Shown: positions 54,970-64,000 of the stretch, in pieces
How positions within the stretch are numbered: position 1 is the first letter of the stretch
How the letters are laid out: every line of letters starts with the position of its first letter
Assembly (NCBI RefSeq): GCF_007301515.1
Contig: NZ_CP041666.1
Location: forward strand, 1,736,001 to 1,800,000
From: Radiobacillus deserti
GTDB taxonomy: Bacteria; Bacillota; Bacilli; Bacillales; Amphibacillaceae
Reading direction: 5' to 3'
Length of the DNA stretch: 64,000 bases
The notes under the pieces: model-generated
Told to the model about the DNA's origin: nothing
Database searches by the model: none
The model's input: the letters and a program-made list of their open reading frames with translations, nothing else
Position numbers and translations under genes: made by a program

Positions 54970-55915
54970 AGTGAAGAATGTGAAGAAATATTTTCCGATA
55001 AAAAGCGGTGTTCTAAAGCGAACAACTGGAAATGTTCAGGCTGTCGAAGACGTCAGTATTGATGTGTTTGAGGGTGAGACATTAGGAGTTGTTGGTGAAT
55101 CTGGCTGTGGAAAATCTACGTTTGGCAGAACTGTCTTAGGTTTAGAAGAATTAACAGACGGGTCCATTAAATTTCGCGGTGAAGAAATTAGTGGCCTATC
55201 AGAAAAGAAACTGAAAACATTTAAAAAGGAAATGCAAATGATCTTCCAGGATCCTTATGCATCCTTAAACCCTCGCCAGCGCATTGGTGATGCACTAGAG
55301 GAAGCTTTTATAATTCACACCAACCTGTCAAGGGCCGAAAGACAAAAACGAGTCAAGGAACTATTGGTGGAGGTTGGACTAAAAGAAGAGTATTATGAGC
55401 GTTATCCGCATGAATTTAGTGGTGGACAACGTCAACGAATTGGTATTGCCCGAGCGATTGCGTTAAATCCATCTTTTATCGTATGTGATGAGGCTGTTTC
55501 AGCACTAGATGTATCTGTGCAGGCTCAAATCATTAAATTACTAAAAAAATTACAACAATCTCATCAATTAACCTATTTATTTATTTCTCATGACTTGGGT
55601 GTGGTGCGACATGTATGTGATCGAGTACTAGTCATGTATCTAGGTGCAACAGCAGAACTGGGGTCATCTAAACAACTATATGAAAATCCTCTTCATCCAT
55701 ACACGAAAGCCCTTTTATCTGCAATTCCTCGTCCAATTCCAGGTAGAAAAAAAGAGCGAATTCGACTAGATGGTGACCTGCCTAATCCAGCAAATTATCC
55801 AAAGGGCTGTCCTTTCCATACTCGTTGTCCGCTAGCAACGGAAAGGTGTAGTCAGGTTAGACCAGAATGGCGTGAAATAGAAGAAGGACATTTTGTTGCT
55901 TGTCACGAAGTGTGA
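54947..55915 (+). CDS. ABC transporter ATPase (DppF-like)
   Basis: 322 residues. Walker [12 protein letters not shown], signature FSGGQRQRIGIARAI, Walker B FIVCDEAVSALD, switch SHDLGVV, and the C-terminal GCPFHTRCPLATERC motif. ATG 54947 follows CAGGAGGTG. The longer frame to 54854 runs inside the upstream gene and is not needed. Second ATPase of the importer. Confidence 0.94.
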   Translation: MTNQPLLEVKNVKKYFPIKSGVLKRTTGNVQAVEDVSIDVFEGETLGVVGESGCGKSTFGRTVLGLEELTDGSIKFRGEEISGLSEKKLKTFKKEMQMIFQDPYASLNPRQRIGDALEEAFIIHTNLSRAERQKRVKELLVEVGLKEEYYERYPHEFSGGQRQRIGIARAIALNPSFIVCDEAVSALDVSVQAQIIKLLKKLQQSHQLTYLFISHDLGVVRHVCDRVLVMYLGATAELGSSKQLYENPLHPYTKALLSAIPRPIPGRKKERIRLDGDLPNPANYPKGCPFHTRCPLATERCSQVRPEWREIEEGHFVACHEV

Positions 55916-55938
55916 AATTTTAATAGAAAGGAGTAGTC

Positions 55939-57555
55939 ATGATGAAGAACATTGATTATTTAAGCTATCCATATGGATCACAACGGATGACTACTGTTGC
56001 TAGTAAAGGGATGGTTGCAACCTCCCAGCCGTTAGCCGCACAAGCCGGTTTAGATATGCTAAAGCAAGGAGGCAATGCCATCGATGCAGCAATTGCTACT
56101 GCTGCAGCGCTAACGGTTGTCGAACCTACATCTAATGGAATTGGAGGGGACGCCTTTGCCCTTGTTTGGACAAAAGGAAAACTCCATGGTTTAAACGGAA
56201 GCGGACCATCGCCCAAATCAATCTCCGTTGATAAGGTGAAAGAACGGGGATATGAGGAAATTCCGAAGTTCGGTTGGATTCCTGTTACTGTACCAGGAGC
56301 ACCTGGTGCATGGGTAGAGCTTTCTGAGCGATTTGGCAAGCTACCTTTAACGGATGTACTAAAGCCCGCTATCGATTACGCAGAGAATGGCTATCCTCTT
56401 TCACCGATCTTAGGCAAGTTCTGGAAGTCTGCTGCTAAACGGTATAAAGAGGTGCTAAAGGGTGAAGAATTTAACCATTGGTTTGAGACCTTTGCTCCAG
56501 ATGGTAAGGCACCTGAGATTGGTGAGATATGGAAATCAAAGGGTCACGCTGCTACGTTAAGAGCGATTGCTGAAACAAAGGGAGAGTCCTTTTATCGCGG
56601 AGAAATTGCTCAGAAAATTGCTGCATTCTCTAAACAATATAATGGCTTTTTAACGAAGGAAGATCTAGCCGCTTATCAACCGGAGTGGGTAGATCCTATT
56701 TCTGTTTCTTATCGTGGATATGATGTTTGGGAAATACCACCGAATGGCCAAGGATTAGTTGCGTTAATGGCATTAAATATTCTAAAGGGGTATGACTTTA
56801 AGGAAATGGATGCTGTAGACACGTATCATAAGCAACTAGAGGCAATGAAGCTTGCTTTTACTGATGGTCAGTCATACATCACAGAAGAAAAACATATGTC
56901 AAGTTCTGTTAAAGGATTGCTATCAGATAGCTATGCAAAAGAAAGACGAGCGCTGATCGGTGATGAAGCCATTCAACCTGAACCAGGCACGCCACCTAAA
57001 GGGGGCACTGTTTATTTAGCAACAGCAGATAATGAAGGAAATATGGTGTCCTTCATTCAAAGTAACTATATGGGATTCGGCTCAGGGCTTGTTGTACCTG
57101 GAACAGGCATTGCCTTACAAAACCGTGGTCACAACTTCTCGCTAGACTCTAATCATGACAATACCTTGCAGGGTGGGAAACGCACCTACCATACGATCAT
57201 ACCCGGATTCCTTACTAAGGGAACTCAGGCAATAGGTCCATTTGGTGTAATGGGTGGATTTATGCAACCGCAAGGACATGTGCAAGTAATCATGAATACC
57301 ATTGATTTTCATTTGAATCCTCAAGCAGCACTTGATGCCCCTAGATGGCAATGGATGGAAGGGAAGAAAATTATGGTAGAACCTACCTTCCCAGCACACG
57401 TGGCAGAAGCCTTAGCAAGGAAAGGCCATGAGATAGAGGTCCAACTAGAAAGAGGGGCATTCGGACGTGGCCAGATTATTTGGCGTGACCATGAAACAGG
57501 TACGCTCTTTGGTGGGACAGAAGCGAGAACAGAAGGAACAATTGCAGCTTATTAA
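55939..57555 (+). CDS. Gamma-glutamyltransferase, cytoplasmic (YwrD-like)
   Basis: 538 residues, Ntn-hydrolase family. GMVATSQPLAAQAGLDMLKQ, GGNAIDAAIATAAALTVVEP and NGIGGDAFALVW are the large-subunit core. The likely self-cleavage and catalytic threonine is T357 in KGGTVYLATADNEG, followed by FGSGLVVPGTGIALQNR. No signal peptide is present, unlike secreted GGTs, so it should act on imported glutathione or gamma-glutamyl compounds inside the cell. Co-transcribed with the ABC importer upstream and the chromate transporter pair downstream. AAAGGAG ribosome site. Confidence 0.92.
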   Translation: MMKNIDYLSYPYGSQRMTTVASKGMVATSQPLAAQAGLDMLKQGGNAIDAAIATAAALTVVEPTSNGIGGDAFALVWTKGKLHGLNGSGPSPKSISVDKVKERGYEEIPKFGWIPVTVPGAPGAWVELSERFGKLPLTDVLKPAIDYAENGYPLSPILGKFWKSAAKRYKEVLKGEEFNHWFETFAPDGKAPEIGEIWKSKGHAATLRAIAETKGESFYRGEIAQKIAAFSKQYNGFLTKEDLAAYQPEWVDPISVSYRGYDVWEIPPNGQGLVALMALNILKGYDFKEMDAVDTYHKQLEAMKLAFTDGQSYITEEKHMSSSVKGLLSDSYAKERRALIGDEAIQPEPGTPPKGGTVYLATADNEGNMVSFIQSNYMGFGSGLVVPGTGIALQNRGHNFSLDSNHDNTLQGGKRTYHTIIPGFLTKGTQAIGPFGVMGGFMQPQGHVQVIMNTIDFHLNPQAALDAPRWQWMEGKKIMVEPTFPAHVAEALARKGHEIEVQLERGAFGRGQIIWRDHETGTLFGGTEARTEGTIAAY

Positions 57556-57596
57556 AAACAGAAAAAGACACATCGAGATTGTTCGGGGGATTTGAT

Positions 57597-58175
57597 ATGA
57601 AACAGTGGCATATTTTCTTAGCTTTTTTTAAGGTTGGGATGCTTGGTTATGGTGGTGGTCCGTCTTCCATTCCTCTAGTGAAAAAGGAAGTAGTCGAGAC
57701 ATACAAATGGTTAGATGATGAGGAGTTTGCAAATATCCTTGCTCTTGGTAATTCTTTACCTGGACCAATAGCGACCAAAATGGCTGGATATATTGGCTAT
57801 CGAGTGTCAGGAATTATCGGGATGGTAAATGCAGTTCTGGCAACCATTATTCCAACGATTGTTATTATGATATTTTTATTAACCTTTTTAGCCTCTATGA
57901 GTGAACAGCCTTGGGTGAAAGGCATGACACAAGCAGTAGTGCCGGTGGTCGGTGTGATGCTAGCTGTATTAACCTACGATTTTCTAAAAAAAGCTAAGGG
58001 TGGTCTTGGCTGGACGCTAACGATTGCACTTGCTGTCATATCCGGGCTATTAATAGAAATCGCAGGATTACATCCTGGGATTCTAATTGGGCTTTTATTG
58101 GTTTATGCACTTGTTAAACCAATAAAATCGAAAGAACAATCCGATGAAAAAGGTAGGGGGAAAATGACCTCATGA
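57597..58175 (+). CDS. Chromate transporter, short CHR subunit (YwrB/YwrA-like)
   Basis: 192 residues, one CHR domain. FKVGMLGYGGGPSSIPLVKK is the family signature, followed by NILALGNSLPGPIATKMAGY. Short CHR proteins work as a pair, replacing the two halves of ChrA. ATG 57597 follows CGGGGGA; the frame begins upstream at 57579 without support. Overlaps the second CHR gene by four bases. Confidence 0.92.
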   Translation: MKQWHIFLAFFKVGMLGYGGGPSSIPLVKKEVVETYKWLDDEEFANILALGNSLPGPIATKMAGYIGYRVSGIIGMVNAVLATIIPTIVIMIFLLTFLASMSEQPWVKGMTQAVVPVVGVMLAVLTYDFLKKAKGGLGWTLTIALAVISGLLIEIAGLHPGILIGLLLVYALVKPIKSKEQSDEKGRGKMTS

Positions 58176-58705
58176 ATTATTGGCAAATCTTCTTAGCGTT
58201 TTTTATCCCTGGGATTGTCGGGTACGGCGGTGGTCCTGCTTCCATTCCACTGGTGGAAAATGAAGTAGTTGGTCGCTTTCATTGGATGTCTGTCCAAGAC
58301 TTCAGTGAGATGCTCGCGATGGCAAACGCACTTCCTGGACCAATAGCAACTAAAATGGCAGGTTTTATTGGCTTCCAGCAAGGAGGAGTTCTTGGAACTG
58401 TAGTTGGAGTATTTGCAACAGTTGCACCATCATTAATATTAATGATCGTACTGTTAAGCGTACTTAATAAGTTTAAGGATTCACCAAAGGTTAAAACAAT
58501 GACAGCCCTAATCAGACCAACGATCGCTATATTGCTTGGTGGGATGGCTTACAGCTTTTTTCATACATCATATGTAGATGTCGGTATTTGGCAAACGATT
58601 CTCTTAGTTGCAGGAAGCTTTATTTTATTAGAGAAAGTAAAATTGAATCCTGCAATTGTGATTGTATTTGCTCTTGTTTATGGTGGTGTATTTTTAGGAA
58701 GCTAA
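58172..58705 (+). CDS. Chromate transporter, second short CHR subunit
   Basis: 177 residues, homologous to the preceding gene (FIPGIVGYGGGPASIPLVEN, MANALPGPIATKMAGF). Together they form one split ChrA-type oxyanion transporter. The linkage to thiol-peptide uptake and gamma-glutamyltransferase may mean the physiological substrate or stress is sulfur-related rather than chromate alone; that is inference. Confidence 0.92.
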   Translation: MNYWQIFLAFFIPGIVGYGGGPASIPLVENEVVGRFHWMSVQDFSEMLAMANALPGPIATKMAGFIGFQQGGVLGTVVGVFATVAPSLILMIVLLSVLNKFKDSPKVKTMTALIRPTIAILLGGMAYSFFHTSYVDVGIWQTILLVAGSFILLEKVKLNPAIVIVFALVYGGVFLGS

Positions 58706-58723
58706 GGAGAGGTCGTATAGGAA

Positions 58724-58771
58724 TTGTAAAAGCATTTGACTCAGATACTTGAGTTAAGTGCTTTTATTATA
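58724..58771 (+). terminator. Intrinsic terminator of the eight-gene operon
   Basis: AAAAGCATTTGACTC pairs imperfectly with GAGTTAAGTGCTTTT around AGATACTT, followed by ATTAT. Confidence 0.75.
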
Positions 58772-59256
<485 letters not shown>

Positions 59257-59291
59257 ACAGAGACACTCTTTCAAGAGATCTCTGTTTATCA
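59257..59291 (-). terminator. Intrinsic terminator of the sqd operon
   Basis: On the minus strand AAACAGAGA pairs with TCTCTGTTT, followed by CTTTTTT. Confidence 0.8.
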
Positions 59292-60440
59292 TTAACTAAT
59301 AGTTTCTTTAACGTTTGCTTTTTGGTGGTATTGCTTTATGGTTTCCTCATAAAATTCTAATAATTGTTCTGAGGGTTTTTTCCAGCTGAATTTTTCTGCT
59401 TCTATACGAGCATTATGTTTTAATTCTTGAAGCTTTAACTCACTATCTAATTGACTAACCGCTTCAAACATACTTTCAAGATTCTCGTTTTCAAATAACA
59501 ATCCTGTTTTCCCCTCTTCTATTTGTTCCATGGTCGGACCACTTTTAGCTGCAATGACAGGTAGTCCAGACGCCATCGCTTCTAAAATGACTAGTCCTAA
59601 TGTTTCCGTTATCGAAGGGAATACAAATGCGTCCGCGGAAGCAAATGCTTGCGAAAGCTCTTCGCCATGCAGAAATCCAGTAAATACAGTGTTAGTTCCT
59701 TCAAACGTTCTTTCTAGTTCTTCTCTTGCTGGTCCATCCCCTACAATGGCTAAACGAATGTCGTTACGGCTGTCCAATAGTGGTTTTAGTTTATGAATTT
59801 CTTTTTCAATTGCTAGTCTTCCCACATATAGGATGAGTTTATCTTTCGGATTTCCATCCGTTAAGCGAAGTCTCATGTCTTCATTTCGGTGAGAAGGGTG
59901 ATATTTGTTAATATCTACCCCTCTTTTCCATAATTGCATATTATAAAAATCACGTTCGACTAGTTCTTTACGTACAGCCTCGGATGTACATAGGTTAAGA
60001 TCTGCTTTGTTATGAAGAAATTTAAAGTAACTCCAAAAGACCGGCTTTAATGGTTTATAAATTTTATAGTAATCCAAATACTTTGGTACATGAGTGTGAT
60101 AAGAGGCTACTAACGGATAGCCTAATTTCGCAGCATATAGCACCCCTGATGCACCTACTAGAGCGGGGTTCACAACATGTACAATATCAGGATCATAGTC
60201 TTCAATCATCTCTTTAACTATCTTTTGTGGTAAAGAGAATTTTTTGTACCGGTAAAATGGCATTGTTGTCGTTTTTACACCTTTGACGACTGCCCCTTCA
60301 TATTCGTAAACGCCGAGATCTGGAGCGATGATTAACACATCATGCTCCATTTTTCTCAAATATTTTATTGCTTCGGTTAACCTTGTTACCACTCCGTCTG
60401 TGGATGGTAAAAAAGTTTCAGTCACAATTGCAATTTTCAA
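59292..60440 (-). CDS. sqdX: Sulfoquinovosyltransferase (sulfolipid synthase), GT4
   Basis: 382 residues, GT-B fold. VTETFLPSTDGVVTRLTEAI is the acceptor-side loop; SYHTHVPKYLDYYKIYKPL and LWKRGVDINKY are typical of SqdX/SQD2. The donor site has YVGRLAIEKEIH and FPSITETLGLVILEAMASGL with EX7E. It should transfer sulfoquinovose from UDP-sulfoquinovose to diacylglycerol, giving SQDG. The start is TTG 60440 behind AAAAGGAG. It lies 19 bases downstream of sqdB, which supports the specific call over a generic GT4. Confidence 0.87.
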   Translation of the reverse strand: MKIAIVTETFLPSTDGVVTRLTEAIKYLRKMEHDVLIIAPDLGVYEYEGAVVKGVKTTTMPFYRYKKFSLPQKIVKEMIEDYDPDIVHVVNPALVGASGVLYAAKLGYPLVASYHTHVPKYLDYYKIYKPLKPVFWSYFKFLHNKADLNLCTSEAVRKELVERDFYNMQLWKRGVDINKYHPSHRNEDMRLRLTDGNPKDKLILYVGRLAIEKEIHKLKPLLDSRNDIRLAIVGDGPAREELERTFEGTNTVFTGFLHGEELSQAFASADAFVFPSITETLGLVILEAMASGLPVIAAKSGPTMEQIEEGKTGLLFENENLESMFEAVSQLDSELKLQELKHNARIEAEKFSWKKPSEQLLEFYEETIKQYHQKANVKETIS

Positions 60441-60459
60441 AGCAAAAAGCTCCTTTTAA

Positions 60460-61632
<1,173 letters not shown>

Positions 61633-61733
61633 TCACATTCCATTTCATTATATGATAACAATTTGGCCATGAGAAATGATTTCCATTATATTTAGTATTT
61701 TTAAAGTTCTTTTCCCTTAAAATTGGTTTTTAT

Positions 61734-63254
61734 TTAATCATTATATTTTGTCAATGGCTTTTGAGCTGGGCCTTCTATCACTTCTCCTGTAACAGAGAAA
61801 CGACTTCCATGACAAGGACAATCCCAAGTTCGGTCTCCTGAGTTCCAGTTCACTTCACAGCCGAGATGGGTACAGGTTGTATCTACTAGATGGACTTTAC
61901 CTTGTTTATCACGGTATGCTCCTGTTCGTTTTCCTTTGATTCGAATAATTTGCCCTTCATCTTCTTGTAAATCCTCTACTCGTTTGCCAGTGAATTCTAG
62001 CTTTCCTTTCAGCATATGCTTGGCCACGTCTCCGTTAATTTCAGCGAACTTCTTAAGATCTGGTTGTGCGTGGAAACGGGAAGGGTCATAAAGTTCTTCA
62101 TAAGGATTCTCTTCACCAAGGATCAGATCTGTAAGTAATTTTGCAGCTGCTGTTCCGTTCGTCATTCCCCATTTCATATATCCTGTTGCTACAAGCAATT
62201 CAGGCTGATCTGAGGTGATTCGACCAACATACGGAATCTTGTCTAAGGTCGTTAAATCTTGTGCGGACCAGCGATATAAATAATTGTTTATGCCAAAGTG
62301 TGTTTCCGCGAACTTTTCAATCTCCTGATAGTGTTCAATTTCCGGCTTACCTTGACCAGTTTTATGTTTTTCGCCTCCAACTAGAAGCGCATCTTTCCCA
62401 TCTATGTTCACATATCTAATCGTTCTCGATGGTTGTTCTGCGTTAATGTACATTCCACCAGGAAACTCCTTTTTTGGCTCTATCGCCATTAAGTAGGAGC
62501 GACTAGGATACATTCGAGCAAAATAAAAGCCTTCACCATCTACAAAAGGAAAATGTGATGCGACTATGACGTGATCACAAACCACACGGTGACCATTTCT
62601 TGTAATAATGTGTGGATGATCACTGTATTCAACATCTATCGCCGTTGTATTTTCATAGATGTCCCCACCGTTTTTTTGAATCACATCAACTAAATGATTT
62701 AAGTATTTCAATGGATGGAAGTGCGCTTGATTATCCATTTTTAAAGCCTTTTTTACAGAGAAATCTAGTGGGATGTCGTCGAGCAAGGCTCCATGGATTC
62801 CAATCTGATCATAGGCTTGTTTTTCCTTTTCTAATTTTGCAACATATTTATCAGAATTTGTATAAATATAAGCGTTCTCTTCCGTATAATCACAATCAAT
62901 CTTCTCTTCTTCAATCGTTGTGTTAATAAAGTCCATTGCTTCTTTGTTTGCTTGATAATAAGATGCAGCTTTATCTAATCCGAACTGCTCTATAAATGTG
63001 TGATAAACAATTCCATGCTGTGCAGTAATCTTTGCGGTTGTATGACCTGTTGTTCCGTTAAAAAGAGGGCCAGCATCGATCAAAGCTACCTTTTTTCCTT
63101 GCTTGCTAAGAAGATAGGCAGCTGTAATGCCGGTAATCCCTCCCCCTACTATTCCAACATCAGCTTTCACATCTTGATCTAAATGTTTAGATGTTCTGGC
63201 CTTTGTGGAATCTCTCCAATATGATTCTGGATGCTGTGGCATTTGTTTGCTCAT
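61734..63254 (-). CDS. FAD-dependent oxidoreductase with C-terminal Rieske domain (YhfW-like)
   Basis: 506 residues. The N-terminal DAO-type FAD domain opens with ADVGIVGGGITGITAAYLLS, has DAGPLFNGTTGHTTAKITAQ, and closes with LVATGYMKWGMTNGTAAAKL near residue 390. The C-terminal Rieske [2Fe-2S] domain has CTHLGCEVNW and CPCHGSRFS, the two Cys-His ligand pairs. B. subtilis YhfW has the same layout. The substrate is unknown. Start ATG 63254 after AAGGAGG; the long upstream extension to 63545 is not conserved and overlaps acyP on the other strand. Confidence 0.9.
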   Translation of the reverse strand: MSKQMPQHPESYWRDSTKARTSKHLDQDVKADVGIVGGGITGITAAYLLSKQGKKVALIDAGPLFNGTTGHTTAKITAQHGIVYHTFIEQFGLDKAASYYQANKEAMDFINTTIEEEKIDCDYTEENAYIYTNSDKYVAKLEKEKQAYDQIGIHGALLDDIPLDFSVKKALKMDNQAHFHPLKYLNHLVDVIQKNGGDIYENTTAIDVEYSDHPHIITRNGHRVVCDHVIVASHFPFVDGEGFYFARMYPSRSYLMAIEPKKEFPGGMYINAEQPSRTIRYVNIDGKDALLVGGEKHKTGQGKPEIEHYQEIEKFAETHFGINNYLYRWSAQDLTTLDKIPYVGRITSDQPELLVATGYMKWGMTNGTAAAKLLTDLILGEENPYEELYDPSRFHAQPDLKKFAEINGDVAKHMLKGKLEFTGKRVEDLQEDEGQIIRIKGKRTGAYRDKQGKVHLVDTTCTHLGCEVNWNSGDRTWDCPCHGSRFSVTGEVIEGPAQKPLTKYND

Positions 63255-63379
63255 AGTTATGGAATCCCTCCTTGTGCTGATACTATATTCTTTTCCAAAA
63301 GCTAGGATTTCATAATATTCTCTTGTGAAATGTTTTGATATGCTAATACTAGACAAAGAATTAAAGGAGGATGAATGGG

Positions 63380-63655
63380 ATGATTTCACAACATATTGTC
63401 GTACATGGGAAAGTGCAAGGAGTTGGATTTCGTGCAACTGCGCAATTAAAAGCAAAATCATACGGTTTAAATGGTTGGGTAAAAAATACAAATGATGGGA
63501 ATGTAGAAATGGTCGTGGAAGGACCAGAAGAGGATGTTGAGGCATTTAAGTCCGTCATTATGGAGGGGTTGAATCCATTTGCAAAAGTTAGCAAGCTAGA
63601 AGTAATAGACCAATTAGAAGTGTCACGATTTGATGACTTCCAAATCAAATATTAA
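63380..63655 (+). CDS. acyP: Acylphosphatase
   Basis: 91 residues, the normal size. HIVVHGKVQGVGFRATAQLK contains the phosphate-cradle loop and catalytic arginine, and LNGWVKNTNDGNVEMVVEG the catalytic asparagine. It hydrolyses carboxyl-phosphate bonds. ATG 63380 is nine bases after AAAGGAGG; the frame's first ATG at 63371 abuts that site and is unlikely. Confidence 0.95.
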   Translation: MISQHIVVHGKVQGVGFRATAQLKAKSYGLNGWVKNTNDGNVEMVVEGPEEDVEAFKSVIMEGLNPFAKVSKLEVIDQLEVSRFDDFQIKY

Positions 63656-63684
63656 AAAGCCGCTTTTGATAAGCGGCTTTTCCT
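63652..63684. terminator. Bidirectional terminator
   Basis: AAAAAGCCGCTT and AAGCGGCTTTT pair around TTGAT, between acyP and the convergent ferredoxin gene. Confidence 0.85.
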
Positions 63685-63688
63685 CTTA

Positions 63689-63928
63689 TTATCGGTCTTC
63701 AAAGAATTTTCTGTTAAGCGCAATATATTCATTTTCTTCTTCCGGTACTTCATCTTCCATATAAATAGCTTCTACTGGGCATACAGCCTCACAAGCTCCG
63801 CAATCAATACAAATATCAGGATCGATATAAAACATATCTTTTCCTTCTTCTATACAATCTACCGGACAAACTTCTATACATTCGCCAGCTTTTTCATCTT
63901 TACAAGGTGATGTAATAACAAACGCCAA
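63689..63928 (-). CDS. Ferredoxin, 7Fe/8Fe bacterial type
   Basis: 80 residues. Two cysteine clusters are visible: SPCKDEKAGECIEVCPVDC and CIDCGACEAVCP. The C-x7-C...CP first cluster suggests a [3Fe-4S] or modified site and the second a regular [4Fe-4S]. The very acidic tail (MEDEVPEEENEY) is usual for soluble electron carriers. The start is TTG 63928 directly after AAGGAGGAG; the longer frame to 63964 covers the promoter. Confidence 0.92.
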   Translation of the reverse strand: MAFVITSPCKDEKAGECIEVCPVDCIEEGKDMFYIDPDICIDCGACEAVCPVEAIYMEDEVPEEENEYIALNRKFFEDR

Positions 63929-64000
63929 ACAAATCTCCTCCTTAAAATATAAAACAAAAACCATTTCGGTTCATTATTATACCAAAAATTTCTTTACAGT

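Noticed and set aside
63255..63545. 97-codon N-terminal extension of the Rieske oxidoreductase
   Set aside because: Low-complexity sequence antisense to acyP. The known family starts near MSKQMPQHP and a ribosome site lies before 63254.

Overview
The window looks like chromosome of a low-GC, spore-former-lineage Firmicute of the family Bacillaceae, probably from a saline or marine setting. The signs are AT-rich DNA, strong AGGAGG-type ribosome sites, frequent TTG/GTG starts, T-box, lysine riboswitch and FapR control signals, a cortex-hydrolase-like LysM protein, and many genes whose closest relatives I know are B. subtilis ones (ppaC, uvsE, yhfW, ywr genes, cvfB). Betaine uptake (BCCT), proline synthesis and sulfolipid genes fit osmotic and phosphate stress. 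No rRNA, tRNA, CRISPR array or prophage was seen.

Layout. 1-3.2 kb: end of a TctA-TctB fusion transporter, a broken beta-helix lipoprotein gene, an opposing TctC binding protein and a YitT-type membrane protein. 3.4-12.5 kb: T-box-controlled proBA, ppaC, the UV endonuclease uvsE, a rhodanese/cysteine-synthase pair, a DeoR regulator behind helically phased ACTTA repeats, a BCCT transporter and a Gly/Tyr/Arg-Pro low-complexity protein. 12.7-18.9 kb: ilvA; a hydrolase / YhfC protease / HTH operon behind a 28-bp perfect palindrome; a decayed small membrane-protein gene; an NlpC-like protein; a divergent CdsA. 19.0-20.4 kb: an IS150-type element sitting in the loop of a terminator. 20.4-31.6 kb: dapA with its lysine riboswitch, yaiI, cvfB, an oxidoreductase operon, an ATP-grasp ligase, a formamidopyrimidine-glycosylase-like gene joined to endonuclease IV, a LysM/SleB protein, DinB, ZIP and AI-2E family proteins. 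31.8-40.4 kb: remnant of a YtvA-like LOV photoreceptor gene, phosphohydrolases, a glycosyltransferase, fabI with a FapR box, and small AT-rich accessory genes (GNAT, SnoaL, HIT, GNAT).

40.4-49.4 kb is a complete starch-to-cyclodextrin locus. A secreted CGTase makes cyclodextrins, a MalEFG-type ABC importer takes in oligosaccharides, a cytoplasmic cyclomaltodextrinase/neopullulanase opens them, and a LacI-type regulator has matching operators in the divergent promoter region. Both glycoside hydrolase genes carry the same 77-bp leader: a conserved box that can form an antiterminator, followed by an intrinsic terminator directly upstream of the ribosome site. This is the best candidate in the window for an undescribed regulatory system. 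49.8-58.7 kb resembles the B. subtilis ywrABCD locus (Lrp regulator, cytoplasmic gamma-glutamyltransferase, split chromate transporter), here enlarged by a five-gene peptide/glutathione-type ABC importer. 59.3-61.6 kb holds sqdB and sqdX, the two genes of sulfolipid (SQDG) synthesis, rare outside phototrophs. The window closes with a Rieske oxidoreductase (yhfW-like), acylphosphatase and a ferredoxin.
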